Assembly: GCA_963205315.1 (NCBI GenBank)
Contig: CAUJIO010000103.1
Span: 1 to 64,000 of the forward strand
Direction of reading: 5' to 3'
DNA from: Pseudomonadota bacterium
GTDB taxonomy: Bacteria; Pseudomonadota; Alphaproteobacteria; Rhizobiales; Aestuariivirgaceae
Length of the DNA: 64,000 bases
Shown: one piece after another, positions 1 through 8,297 of the stretch
Layout: each line of letters begins with the position of its first letter
Numbering within the stretch: the first letter of the stretch is position 1
The notes under the pieces: model-generated
The model's input: the letters and a program-made list of their open reading frames with translations, nothing else
Databases searched by the model: none
Told to the model about the DNA's origin: nothing
Made by a program: the position numbers and the translations under genes

Positions 1-1
1 G

Positions 2-562
2 GCCGGCAACCAGAATGCCGATCACTCGGATCTGTGCCTCAAATACATCGGCGGCGACATCAAGCATGCCAAGGCGCTGAACGCTTTCACCAACCCGACG
101 ACCAACTCCTACAAGCGCCTGGTGCCGGGCTATGAGGCGCCGGTGCTGCTGGCCTACTCGTCGCGCAACCGGTCTGCCTCGTGCCGCATTCCGTTCACGG
201 CGAACCCCAAGGCCAAGCGCGTCGAAGTGCGCTTCCCCGATCCGACCGCCAATCCCTACCTGTGCTTCTCGGCGATCGTCATGGCCGGCATCGACGGTAT
301 CATCAACAAGATCCATCCGGGCCCGGCGATGGACAAGAACCTCTACGACCTGCCGCCGGCAGAGCTCGCCCAGGTGCCGACCGTCTGCGGCAGCCTTCAG
401 GAAGCCATCGACAGCCTCAAGGCCGATCACGACTTCCTGTTGAAGGGCGGCGTGTTCACCAAGGACCAGATCGAGAGCTACCTCGAGCTCAAGCAGGAAG
501 AACAGGACCGCTACCGGATGACCCCGCACCCGGTCGAGTTCGACATGTATTACAGCTGCTAA
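2..562 (+). CDS. glnA: Glutamine synthetase, C-terminal part (5' end outside window)
   Basis: Ammonia-assimilating enzyme that makes glutamine from glutamate, NH3 and ATP in the cytoplasm. The reading frame is open from base 2, so the gene begins upstream of the window; about 186 C-terminal residues are present. Clear type I GS landmarks are [17 protein letters not shown], the [11 protein letters not shown] segment (substrate-binding arginines) and [10 protein letters not shown]. The C-terminus [13 protein letters not shown] is the usual GlnA ending. In type I GS the adenylylated tyrosine lies in the segment just before the SYKRLVPG loop's downstream arm; I did not assign it. The gene is followed by a strong terminator, so it ends its transcription unit. 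Identification is secure; only the N-terminus is missing. Confidence 0.97.
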   Translation, partial: AGNQNADHSDLCLKYIGGDIKHAKALNAFTNPTTNSYKRLVPGYEAPVLLAYSSRNRSASCRIPFTANPKAKRVEVRFPDPTANPYLCFSAIVMAGIDGIINKIHPGPAMDKNLYDLPPAELAQVPTVCGSLQEAIDSLKADHDFLLKGGVFTKDQIESYLELKQEEQDRYRMTPHPVEFDMYYSC

Positions 563-589
563 AACCAACGTCCTCCCAGACGGCAAAGG

Positions 590-616
590 CCCCGGTGGAA
601 ACACCGGGGTTTTTTG
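590..616 (+). terminator. Rho-independent terminator of glnA
   Basis: Perfect 8-bp stem CCCCGGTG / CACCGGGG with a GAAA tetraloop, followed directly by six T residues. It lies 28 bp after the glnA stop codon. Confidence 0.93.
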
Positions 617-642
617 TCAATCCCTGAGGCGGTACTGCCAAT

Positions 643-656
643 TTGATCATGATCAA
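643..656. promoter_or_regulatory. FNR/FixK-type palindrome (TTGAT-N4-ATCAA)
   Basis: The sequence TTGATCATGATCAA matches exactly the consensus half-sites of the CRP/FNR superfamily (Fnr, FixK, Anr, Dnr). Its centre is about 42 bp upstream of the ATG of the exporter operon at 692. A class II activated promoter would therefore start transcription at or very near the start codon. The exact regulator cannot be told from the site. No strong Shine-Dalgarno sequence is visible between site and ATG. Confidence 0.6.
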
Positions 657-691
657 GGCTCCGGCGGCTATTTTCGCCCAATCTGCCTAGT

Positions 692-1855
692 ATGCGATTG
701 AAATCCTTGATCTACCTCGTGACAAGCCTTGCCGTCATTGTCGGCGGGGCCGGCGCGGCGATTTACATACGTGACAACCGCCCCCTCACTGTTGCAATTG
801 CAAGGCCAGAGAAGGATGTGGCCATTCAGGTGTTCGGCCTCGGAACGGTCGAAGCGCGAATCCTGTCGAACGTCGGCTTCGAGGTCGGCGCGAAACTCGT
901 GGAACTCAACGCCGACCATGGCGACGCGGTGAAACGCGGCATGGTGCTGGCGCGTCTCGACTCCGCCGAACAGGACGCCCGCGTGACCAGAGCCGAAGCC
1001 GGCGTCCACGCAAGCGAAGCGGCACTGGCGCGTTCAGAGACCATGGTGGTGCGGCAAGCCGCGGTGTTGGCGCAGAAGGATGAGGTTAACCGGCGCCAAC
1101 AGGAGCTGGTCAAGAAAAACGTTGTTTCGGTTGAAAAGGCCGAAGAAGCGGCGAAGGAGCTCAAGGTCGCGGAGGCCGATCATGCGCTGGCCCTGGCCGA
1201 CGTGACGGTGGCACGCGCGGCGCTCGAGACGGCCGAGGCAGACCTCCTGCGTGAGCGGGTTCTGGTTGACAAGCACCAGCTGAAAGCGCCTTTCGACGCC
1301 GTAGTGGTGCGCCGTCATCTCGAAACCGGCACCGCCGTCAAGGCAGGCGAGCCTGTTTTCACGCTGGTCGACCCGGCAAGCGTATGGGCATTGGCCTATG
1401 TCGAGGAATCGCAGTCCGGCCGCATTGCGGAAGGCCAGCCTGCGGTGGTTCACTTGCGCTCGCGGCCAGGTCCTGGGACCGCCGCGCGGGTCGTTCGCAT
1501 CGGCATCGAAAGCGACCGCGTCAGCGAGGAGCGCCGCGTCTGGGTGAAATGCGAGCAATGCCCTCCCGCCTTTCATCTCGGGGAGCAAGCGGAGGTAATC
1601 ATCACCACTGCCGTGTTGCCTCAGGCTCTGCTGGTTCCGGAGAACGCAATCACCGGCTTCGATGGTTACCGCGGCCAGGTCTGGGTGATTGAAAATGAAG
1701 CGGCGCATCCGATGACGCTGGCATTCAGCCATCGCACGCTCGATGGCAGATGGGCGCTCGACGGCGAGAAGCCCGCCGGGATAGACATCATCGTCTCGCC
1801 ACCGCCGGGCCTGCGCGACGGGCGCAAGGTGTCGATCTCCGGCGCCGCGCCATGA
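692..1855 (+). CDS. Periplasmic adaptor (membrane fusion) subunit of an ABC exporter, HlyD/DevB type
   Basis: 387 aa. Residues 5-25 form an N-terminal membrane anchor (LIYLVTSLAVIVGGAGAAIYI). Then comes a biotinyl-lipoyl-like beta domain (VGFEVGAKLVELNADHGDAV), a long alpha-helical hairpin rich in Ala, Glu and Arg (about 85-190), the second lipoyl half (LKAPFDAVVVRRHLETGTAV) and a beta-barrel domain. This is the order seen in RND/MacA/DevB membrane fusion proteins that bridge an inner-membrane exporter to an outer-membrane channel. The stop codon overlaps the start of the permease gene (ATGA). An FNR-type site lies just upstream and no ribosome-binding site is evident, so the message may be leaderless. 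The substrate is unknown; the partner TolC-like channel is not in the window. Confidence 0.88.
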   Translation: MRLKSLIYLVTSLAVIVGGAGAAIYIRDNRPLTVAIARPEKDVAIQVFGLGTVEARILSNVGFEVGAKLVELNADHGDAVKRGMVLARLDSAEQDARVTRAEAGVHASEAALARSETMVVRQAAVLAQKDEVNRRQQELVKKNVVSVEKAEEAAKELKVAEADHALALADVTVARAALETAEADLLRERVLVDKHQLKAPFDAVVVRRHLETGTAVKAGEPVFTLVDPASVWALAYVEESQSGRIAEGQPAVVHLRSRPGPGTAARVVRIGIESDRVSEERRVWVKCEQCPPAFHLGEQAEVIITTAVLPQALLVPENAITGFDGYRGQVWVIENEAAHPMTLAFSHRTLDGRWALDGEKPAGIDIIVSPPPGLRDGRKVSISGAAP

Positions 1856-2988
1856 ATCTCGCTTACCGCGATATCCGCCATAACCTTGGGCGTTTTGTTC
1901 TGACCTGCATCGGACTCGGCATGCTGCTCGGCGTCGTATTGGCAATGATCGGCATCTACCGGGGCTTGGTCAGCGAGGCGCTGGCACTGGCGCGCGCGCC
2001 GCAGGCAGATCTGTGGATCGTCGAGGCGGACCGGCGCGGGCCGTTCGCGGAATCATCGCGCATCCCCGGAGACACGCGCGAAGCGGTGGAGCGCATTCAC
2101 GGTGTCGAAGCTGCGGGATCCGTTACATACATGACGACCGATGTCGAACGTACGCAAGGCGGCCGCCTGCGCTTCCAGTTGATCGGCTATGAACAAGGGC
2201 GCCCCGGCGGGCCAGCGGCTTTGATTGCCGGGCGGCCTTTGGCGCGCAGCCACTTCGAGTTGGTAGCAGACCGGTCGACTGGCCTCCAAGTCGGCGACAC
2301 GCTCATGCTCGGCCGCAACCGGTTCACTGTGACTGGCCTCACGGCCGGGCAAGTCACGTCGGGCGGCGATCCGGTTGCCTATATCAGCCTGCTGGACAGC
2401 CAGAAGCTGCAATTTGAACTTGCACCTCCGGCGGCGCGCGTAGAATTGGCACGGGGCACGCCAGGAGGCGGCAAAGACACAGTAAACGCTGTTGTCGCCA
2501 GGCTCTTGCCCACCGCTTCCGCGACCGATGTCGCGCGCAGCGTATCGCGCTGGAAGCATCTCGCCGCCATTAGCCAGGAGGAACAGGAGACCATCCTCAC
2601 CCGTTCGGTGGTGCAGCGGGCGCGGCAACAGATCGGGCTGTTCACGTCGATCCTCATGGTGGTGTCGGCGGTCATCATCGCGCTCATCATATATACAATG
2701 ACCATGGACAAGATTCGCGAGATCGCCACGCTCAAACTCATCGGGGCCCCCGACCGCACCATCGTCGCGATGATCGTACAGCAGGCCTTTGCTCTCGGCG
2801 GAACCGGCTTCCTGCTGGGCGCCATCCTGATTTCGACAGTCAAGGACTATTTTCCGCGACGCGTGCTGCTGCAACCGCAGGACGGGCTGGCACTGGCCAC
2901 GGTGGTGATGATCGTCTGCCTGATTTCGAGTGGGCTTGGCGTGCGCCTGGCTCTGCGGGTCGATCCGGCAAAGGCGCTCGGGGGTTGA
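1852..2988 (+). CDS. FtsX-like ABC exporter permease (DevC/MacB-type)
   Basis: 378 aa from the ATG at 1852, which overlaps the stop of the adaptor gene by 4 nt; this start puts the first membrane helix (LGRFVLTCIGLGMLLGVVLAMIG) close to the N-terminus, as usual. A large periplasmic domain of about 220 residues follows, then three C-terminal helices with the FtsX signature region (SILMVVSAVIIALIIYTMT, IREIATLKLIGA, AMIVQQAFALGGTGFLLGA). One N-terminal plus three C-terminal helices is the MacB/DevC/LolC topology. It should dimerise and bind the ATPase encoded one base downstream. Likely exports a lipid, peptide or siderophore-like compound; the substrate cannot be deduced. Confidence 0.88.
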   Translation: MNLAYRDIRHNLGRFVLTCIGLGMLLGVVLAMIGIYRGLVSEALALARAPQADLWIVEADRRGPFAESSRIPGDTREAVERIHGVEAAGSVTYMTTDVERTQGGRLRFQLIGYEQGRPGGPAALIAGRPLARSHFELVADRSTGLQVGDTLMLGRNRFTVTGLTAGQVTSGGDPVAYISLLDSQKLQFELAPPAARVELARGTPGGGKDTVNAVVARLLPTASATDVARSVSRWKHLAAISQEEQETILTRSVVQRARQQIGLFTSILMVVSAVIIALIIYTMTMDKIREIATLKLIGAPDRTIVAMIVQQAFALGGTGFLLGAILISTVKDYFPRRVLLQPQDGLALATVVMIVCLISSGLGVRLALRVDPAKALGG

Positions 2989-2989
2989 T

Positions 2990-3712
2990 ATGAGCGAAGG
3001 GGCGGCAGCGCTGGTCGTGCTCACTGGAATTTCCAAGCACTTCGGCGAGGGCGACACGCGCGTCGATGCCTTGCGAGACGTGTCGATGTCGGTGATGCCG
3101 GGCGAGATCGTGGGCCTTGTCGGGCCAAGCGGCTCGGGCAAGTCGACGTTGCTCAATGTGATCGCCTGCATTCTCGAGCCCTCTGCCGGCAAGATGGTGC
3201 TGGATGGCGATCTCATCTTCGAGAACCGCTGGCTTAAAGGCAACCTGCGCCAGCTGCGGCTGGAAAAGATCGGCTTTATTTTTCAGTTCCACAATCTCCT
3301 GCCATTTCTCAATGCTACAGAAAACGTCGCCATGGTCCGCGAACTGGCTGGAGCGTCCACTTCTGAGGCACGGCATCGCGCTATCGAACTTCTCGACTAC
3401 CTCGGTGTCGGGCACCGCAAGACAGCGATGCCATCCACCATATCGGGAGGCGAAGCACAGCGCGTCGCGATTGCGCGCGCAATCGCCAACCGGCCCCGCA
3501 TAATCCTGGCGGACGAACCGACCGCGGCGTTGGATTCGCAGCGCGCGGGAATCGTCATGGATCTGATGAGCCAGGTCGCGAAAGAGCAGCAGGCGGCAAT
3601 TATCGTTGTCAGCCACGATGAGAAGATCTTCAATCGCTTCCACCGCATTTTCTACCTCCGCGACGGAGTGCTCGAGACCGTCGAGAAGCGTGCAACTCCG
3701 GCGGCGGTCTGA
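2990..3712 (+). CDS. ABC exporter ATP-binding protein (MacB/LolD/DevA-type)
   Basis: 240 aa from the ATG at 2990, one base after the permease stop codon, so the three genes form one tightly coupled operon. The nucleotide-binding domain is complete: Walker A GPSGSGKS, Q-loop FIFQFHN, ABC signature SGGEAQR, Walker B IILADEP with the D-loop AALDS, and the H-loop VVSHD. The signature has the variant ISGGEAQR instead of LSGGEQQR. Energises the FtsX-like permease for export across the inner membrane. Earlier in-frame starts lie inside the permease gene and were not chosen. Confidence 0.9.
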   Translation: MSEGAAALVVLTGISKHFGEGDTRVDALRDVSMSVMPGEIVGLVGPSGSGKSTLLNVIACILEPSAGKMVLDGDLIFENRWLKGNLRQLRLEKIGFIFQFHNLLPFLNATENVAMVRELAGASTSEARHRAIELLDYLGVGHRKTAMPSTISGGEAQRVAIARAIANRPRIILADEPTAALDSQRAGIVMDLMSQVAKEQQAAIIVVSHDEKIFNRFHRIFYLRDGVLETVEKRATPAAV

Positions 3713-3837
3713 TCACATCGAGACGTCAACCAGCCGAACTCTTGAACGAGCGACCCGGCAATTTCCTCCGGCGGGTCCCCCGGCTTCGAGCAAACAGACA
3801 GACCCGGTGTGGCCACCGGGGATCTTGCTGCCTGAGG

Positions 3838-4030
3838 CTAAAGCACGAACCAACCGGTTGGCTCGGTGCTCTTGAAATGGTCGGCGCTCTGGACGTGAAT
3901 GGTCAGTCCGACGTCCTTGTCGCAATCGATGTTGAATTACATCGTGGAGCCAGAACTCGGAAAACCGGCAGCGCGGCCATGATTAGCAGCACCGGGGCCA
4001 GCATCATCAGCGTGCCCGGAACGTGCACCT
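3838..4030 (-). pseudogene. Possible decayed gene with a VPxx-CTERM-like tail (relic)
   Basis: The 431-bp space between the ABC operon and the next gene has no convincing intact gene. On the minus strand, 4022-3957 encodes VPGTLMMLAPVLLIMAALPVF, which resembles the C-terminal sorting tail of the neighbouring protein (VPGALMLLAPALMGLAVL). Downstream, in another frame, 3936-3838 reads NIDCDKDVGLTIHVQSADH and on to a stop with protein-like composition, followed by a GC-rich hairpin at about 3804-3820. The two pieces are separated by a frame change and stop codons. This may be a broken paralogue of the adjacent gene or chance; evidence is weak. Confidence 0.28.
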
Positions 4031-4083
4031 CGGACCGCGCCACGACGAACCCCATCCGGCAGCCGCCATGGCCGGCCCAAATG

Positions 4084-4112
4084 AAAAGAGCCCGGGAAAA
4101 CCCGGGCTCTTT
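4084..4112 (-). terminator. Strong terminator hairpin of the VPxx-CTERM gene (usable in both directions)
   Basis: GAGCCCGGG and CCCGGGCTC arms, extended by A/T pairs, enclose a 4-nt loop; on the minus strand the stem ends in a TTTT tract. It lies about 30 bp after the stop codon of the leftward gene at 4144. Confidence 0.88.
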
Positions 4113-4143
4113 CATAATCGTCATGTTCCGCGATGGTGCCTGA

Positions 4144-4719
4144 TCAGGCGACCGGGCTGCGCTTGCGGCGGCCGAGCACGGCAAGCCCCATCAGAGCAGG
4201 TGCCAGCAGCATCAGCGCTCCGGGAACAGGAACCGGTGCCGGTTCAACATAACGCTGCGGCTCTGCCGCGAAGCTATACTTGCCACCCGGCTTCTTGGCG
4301 AAGCCCTTCACATTCAGCTTGTAATCATGCCCAGCGAGCAGAGCGACGGTATTAATTCCGCCATTGATCACCACACCACGGCCGTCCGTCACCTTGATCG
4401 AGGCGACGATTTCCTTGGTGGCGCGATCCTTCCACGTGAACACCAGGTTCTTGATCGACCCCCGGCCCGACGCCATCGACGACAAGTCGCCGCTGAAGAG
4501 CAGATCGGTGATCGTCGAACTGAACCCATACGAATGAGAGAAATTGAACGGCCGCTTGGAGCCGCTGGAATTCGACTTCGGAACGACCGCCTGGCCGCCC
4601 TGATAATCCGATCCCGCTTCGAGATTTACCCAATCGCCTGGCGATACGGACACGGTTGCCGCTGATGCAGCGGTTACCGACCCCAGCAATATTGCCGCTG
4701 TCAGAAAGATGCGTTTCAT
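4144..4719 (-). CDS. Exported protein with a C-terminal VPxx-CTERM (PEP-CTERM-like) sorting signal
   Basis: 191 aa. The N-terminus MKRIFLTAAILLGSVTAASAA is a typical Sec signal peptide. The middle is a Ser/Gly/Lys-rich beta-type domain without a family I recognise. The C-terminus has a short motif PVPVPGAL, a hydrophobic stretch LMLLAPALMGLAVL and a basic RRKR end, the three-part layout of PEP-CTERM/VPxxA-CTERM proteins that are processed by an exosortase. No exosortase gene is in this window. The ATG at 4719 has GGGA at a suitable distance; an ATG two codons upstream (4725) is an alternative. Such proteins are usually linked with extracellular polysaccharide or biofilm; that role is inferred. 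Confidence 0.75.
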   Translation of the reverse strand: MKRIFLTAAILLGSVTAASAATVSVSPGDWVNLEAGSDYQGGQAVVPKSNSSGSKRPFNFSHSYGFSSTITDLLFSGDLSSMASGRGSIKNLVFTWKDRATKEIVASIKVTDGRGVVINGGINTVALLAGHDYKLNVKGFAKKPGGKYSFAAEPQRYVEPAPVPVPGALMLLAPALMGLAVLGRRKRSPVA

Positions 4720-4878
4720 GCTCATTCCCAGTCTTGATTTATTAAAGCTGTCTCAAACCTCTCAGGAACCGCTCCCGCACCCTAAAGCGATTCTTTCAAG
4801 ATCTGTTCGATTTTTATCAACCCCGCCGCGCATGGTCAAGCCAATCCGGCCCTTTATCGACCGTTTTGGGACAGGCGG

Positions 4879-4930
4879 TCTGTGTGAATTTTACACATTA
4901 TCCCTAACAGATCAGAGCATTATCCTTAAC
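4879..4930. promoter_or_regulatory. Imperfect palindrome and 22-bp-spaced direct repeats in the divergent intergenic region
   Basis: The 364-bp gap between the leftward VPxx-CTERM gene and the rightward TPR-CHAT gene must hold both promoters. It contains TGTGT-N7-ACACA at 4881-4897, overlapped by CATTATCCCTAAC (4896-4908), and a second copy CATTATCCTTAAC at 4918-4930. Two near-identical 13-mers 22 bp apart, two helical turns, look like a tandem operator. No regulator is encoded next to it. I saw no gene in the gap. Confidence 0.35.
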
Positions 4931-5083
4931 GGCCTCAAATCGCGCTGAAATCAGGGTCCCATGCAACCTGATACTTGCCGTTGCATTAAATTCCGAAGCC
5001 GCCAATTTGTTCCATCCGTCCTCCGCCGTCAAAAAGTCTTGAGGCGGCATTGAAACAGCCGCCTATCCTTGTCAAAATTACCC

Positions 5084-8000
5084 ATGGTCCGCCTGTTCCT
5101 GTCGCTTACTTTTCTTGTGGTGCTGTGTTTCGGAGCGCCGGCGCGCGCTGCAACAGGCGAGGAGACCATACAGCGGATCATCGCGCTCAATGCCGAGGCC
5201 AGCACGGCGTTCGAAACCGGTGATTTTGCAAGGGCAGCCGAAGCCGGACAGCAGGCGGCCGAACTGTTCCTCACCGTCGGTCCGTCCAGCCATTTCGCCT
5301 ATGGCAACATCCTGCATAATCTCGGCATGGCGCATGAGGCATTGGGCAACTACGCTGCTGCGGAGCCGCTTCTGCGCCGCGCGCTCGCCATCGCCGAGAG
5401 CAGCAAGGGGCCCGACAGCGAGTCGGCCGCCAACCGGCTGAACAGCCTCGGCAGCCTTCTGATCGATACGGGTGAGTTCCGGGAGGCGGAGCAGCTTTTG
5501 AAACGCTCGCTTGCCCTGTGGGAGACGTTGAAAGGCCCTGCCAGCCGCGATGCCGGCCGGGTGCTCAACAATCTGGGCAGCCTGTACCGCGACATGGCGC
5601 GCTACGATGAAGCGGTCGCCGTGCTGGAGCGGGCCACGGCCATTCACAGCGACCCGGCAAGTGCCGAGGGGGCTGCGGGTGCCGCCGGCCTTATCGGGCC
5701 TGAGGGGTTCAAGCTGCTGGGGGCGGCGCAAAACAACCTGGCGCTTGCCCAGGAAGACATGGGCGACTACGCCGCAGCGGAGAAAACCTACAACCGCGCC
5801 ATCGCCCAGCGCATGCTCGGCATTGGCGGCGACGGGGCGGAACTGGCCATCACCTATGCCAATTTTGCATCGCTGCTGGCAAATGGCGGGCATTTCGAGG
5901 ATGCCGAAGCCTATTCGAAACGCGCCATCGAGGTGCTGCTCAAGACACGGGGAGTCGCTCATCCCGAAGTCGCGACGGCCAAGAACAATCTCGCCGGGCT
6001 CTACCGGCTGTGGGGCAAGCCCGATCTTGCCTTTCCGCTATACCGCGAGGCGCTCGCCATCCGCGAGACCGTGTTCGGGCCCGAGCATCCGGATGTGGCG
6101 GACTCCCTCAACAGCCTTGGCCTGCTCGCCGTGGCGCAGGGCCAAGGCGCGGAAGCCGTCAGCATCCTGAACCGTGCTCTGTCGATCCGCAAAAAGGTGC
6201 TGGCGCCCTCGCATCCTTCCATCGCCAAGACGATTGGAAATCTCGCGGCTGCCGAGTTGCAGCTCAAGGATTTCTCCGGCGCAGACAGGCACCTCACCGA
6301 GTCGATCGCCCTCTTGGCTCAAGCCTATGGACCGGACCATCCGGGCATCGCCGATGGCGAATCCAATCTCGGCTACGTGCATTTCGCCCAGCAGGACTGG
6401 CGGGCCGCAGCGCGTCATTTCGAAATCGCCATGGATATCCTGTCGCGGCGCACTGCCACGGCCGCCGGCGTTCTGGGTGGCGAATTGGGCGGCAAGGCGG
6501 CAAGCGCCGTGTTGCAGGCCTCGCCCTACGCAGGCGCGCTCCGCGCTTACGACAGGCTGCCCCAAGACGAGCGCGACGCAGCGCTGCCGAAAGCCTTCGC
6601 GGCGGCGCAGGCCATGGCGACATCGTCCGCAGGCGGATCATTGTCGCAGATGGCGGCGCGGCAATCGCAGAAGGATCCCGCCCTCACCAGCCTGGTGCGG
6701 GAGCGTCAGGACATCACCGCCGAATGGCGCGCCGCAGACGACCGCATGCTTGCCATCATCAGCCTGCCGATCGAACAGCGCGACGGCAATGAAACAACCG
6801 CGCTGCAGAACCGGCAAAGAGAGATCGAGACCCGGGTCACTGCAATCGACGCAGCACTTCTGGAGAAGTTCCCGGGCTACATGGAACTGGCCAATCCGAA
6901 GCCCGCGGGCATCGCCCAGATGCAGGCGGCGCTGCAGCCCGACGAGGCCGCGCTCATCTATGCCGAAACGGAGCCAACCGCGGCCGATCCCGGCGAACTG
7001 CATCTCTTCGTCATCACCCGCAAGGACACGCAGTGGATCAGGCTTGCGGACTCACCCGCCGACATCGCGCAGCGTGTTGGCCATCTTCGCAGCCTGCTGG
7101 GAGTGGGCGGCATCGAACGCGGCGCAGTCGCCGCAGAGAGCGAAGCGGACGGCCAGGATTTCGATCTTGCCGCCGCGCATGCGCTCTACCTGAGCCTCGT
7201 CGCACCGGCTGCCAAAACGATTTCAGGACACGCGCTGATCATCGTGCCGTCGCGCGCCGTCTCGGCACTCCCCTTCCATTTGCTGGTGAGCGAGGCGCCG
7301 GTCTCGCCGGACTATGCCGCCGCGCGCTGGCTGGTGAAGGACTTCGCCACCTCATACCTGCCTTCGGCCACGGCTCTTCTGAGCCTCAGGCGCGACGCAC
7401 GCCCGAGTGCCGCGGGGCGTCCCTATCTGGGCATCGGCAATCCCCTGCTCTCCGGCAATGATGGACAGGACCGGCGCGCCTTTGCGGCGCAAAGCTGCGC
7501 CAGCGCACCGGTACAAGTCGCCGCTGCCCCCACGCTTCAACCGGCCGCCAGTTTCTTCAGGGGGAAATATGCCGATGTGGCGCGGGTGGCCAGCCTGCCG
7601 CCGCTGCCCGAAACGACGCAGGAACTCTGCACCGTGGCGCGACGCCTGAACGCCGGGCCTGACAATCTTCTGCTGGGGGCCGATGCCTCCGAAGGACGTT
7701 TGCGGGCGATGGATCAGTCGGGGGATCTGGCGCAGGCCCGCATCGTGCATTTCGCCACGCATGGCCTGGTTACAGGCGAACTCGGCGGATTGGCGGAGCC
7801 GGCCCTGGTGCTGACGCCGCCCTCCGAGGCGAGTACCGGCGACGACGGGTTGCTGACGGCTTCCGAAGTCTCAGGCCTGCACCTCGATGCGGCGTGGGTC
7901 ATTCTATCGGCCTGCAACACGGCGGCGGGCGACAAGGGAAACGCCGAAGCCCTTTCCGGTCTGGCGCGATCCTTCTTCTATGCCGGCGCGCGTGCGCTTC

Positions 8001-8185
8001 TCGTCTCGCACTGGCCGGTGAATTCGGCAGTGGCAGTCGAACTCACCACCAGTGCCGTCGACCGGCTGGATCTTGGCCGCGCCGAAGCCTTGCGTCAGGC
8101 CATGCTGCAACAGATCAACGCCGGAGGAGCCAGGGCCGTACCCGCCTCTTGGGCTCCCTTCGTCGTCATCGGCGAGGGCCGCTAG
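5084..8185 (+). CDS. Exported TPR-repeat protein with C-terminal CHAT (caspase-like) domain
   Basis: 1033 aa. Signal peptide MVRLFLSLTFLVVLCFGAPARA, then tandem tetratricopeptide repeats (about residues 30-460; recurring NNLA..Y...G....A....RAL and AILNRALSI-type units, kinesin-light-chain style), a helical linker and a CHAT domain (about 690-1030). The caspase-like catalytic pair is visible: His893 in HFATHG and Cys944 in SACNT, with the following SGLARSFFYAGARALLVSHW segment typical of CHAT. CHAT domains are clan CD protease relatives; many are in TPR proteins. An in-frame TTG at 5069 would add five residues, but the ATG gives the better signal peptide. Periplasmic or surface location is inferred; the substrate is unknown. 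Confidence 0.88.
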   Translation: MVRLFLSLTFLVVLCFGAPARAATGEETIQRIIALNAEASTAFETGDFARAAEAGQQAAELFLTVGPSSHFAYGNILHNLGMAHEALGNYAAAEPLLRRALAIAESSKGPDSESAANRLNSLGSLLIDTGEFREAEQLLKRSLALWETLKGPASRDAGRVLNNLGSLYRDMARYDEAVAVLERATAIHSDPASAEGAAGAAGLIGPEGFKLLGAAQNNLALAQEDMGDYAAAEKTYNRAIAQRMLGIGGDGAELAITYANFASLLANGGHFEDAEAYSKRAIEVLLKTRGVAHPEVATAKNNLAGLYRLWGKPDLAFPLYREALAIRETVFGPEHPDVADSLNSLGLLAVAQGQGAEAVSILNRALSIRKKVLAPSHPSIAKTIGNLAAAELQLKDFSGADRHLTESIALLAQAYGPDHPGIADGESNLGYVHFAQQDWRAAARHFEIAMDILSRRTATAAGVLGGELGGKAASAVLQASPYAGALRAYDRLPQDERDAALPKAFAAAQAMATSSAGGSLSQMAARQSQKDPALTSLVRERQDITAEWRAADDRMLAIISLPIEQRDGNETTALQNRQREIETRVTAIDAALLEKFPGYMELANPKPAGIAQMQAALQPDEAALIYAETEPTAADPGELHLFVITRKDTQWIRLADSPADIAQRVGHLRSLLGVGGIERGAVAAESEADGQDFDLAAAHALYLSLVAPAAKTISGHALIIVPSRAVSALPFHLLVSEAPVSPDYAAARWLVKDFATSYLPSATALLSLRRDARPSAAGRPYLGIGNPLLSGNDGQDRRAFAAQSCASAPVQVAAAPTLQPAASFFRGKYADVARVASLPPLPETTQELCTVARRLNAGPDNLLLGADASEGRLRAMDQSGDLAQARIVHFATHGLVTGELGGLAEPALVLTPPSEASTGDDGLLTASEVSGLHLDAAWVILSACNTAAGDKGNAEALSGLARSFFYAGARALLVSHWPVNSAVAVELTTSAVDRLDLGRAEALRQAMLQQINAGGARAVPASWAPFVVIGEGR

Positions 8186-8198
8186 GGCATTGGGTGAG

Positions 8199-8286
8199 CA
8201 AGTGGAAACACTTGCGACGCGAAAAAATGCGCCAGACGCAAAGTGATCGAGCAACCTGCCAGCGCTCAATTGAGCGCCGGTTGCTC
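8199..8286. repeat. Two palindromes in the intergenic region (REP/RIME-like element)
   Basis: CAAGTG-GAAA-CACTTG at 8199-8214 is followed at 8249-8286 by a nested structure: outer arms GAGCAACC / GGTTGCTC enclosing the perfect 16-mer GCGCTCAATTGAGCGC. Together they fill the gap between two convergent genes. They resemble the mosaic intergenic repeats of rhizobia, and could act as a bidirectional terminator, but there is no T tract. I cannot count copies elsewhere in the genome. Confidence 0.5.
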
Positions 8287-8297
8287 TGGGAATCGGG

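Noticed and set aside
2053-3243. 396-codon minus-strand frame
   Set aside because: Antisense to the exporter permease and ATPase genes.
3742-4143. 133-codon + strand frame in the gap after the exporter operon
   Set aside because: Arg/Pro-rich, crosses a strong terminator hairpin and has no ribosome-binding site.
4900-5080. Sigma-54 promoter upstream of the CTERM gene
   Set aside because: A GG...GC pattern exists near 4965-4985 but the spacing is 13 instead of 10.
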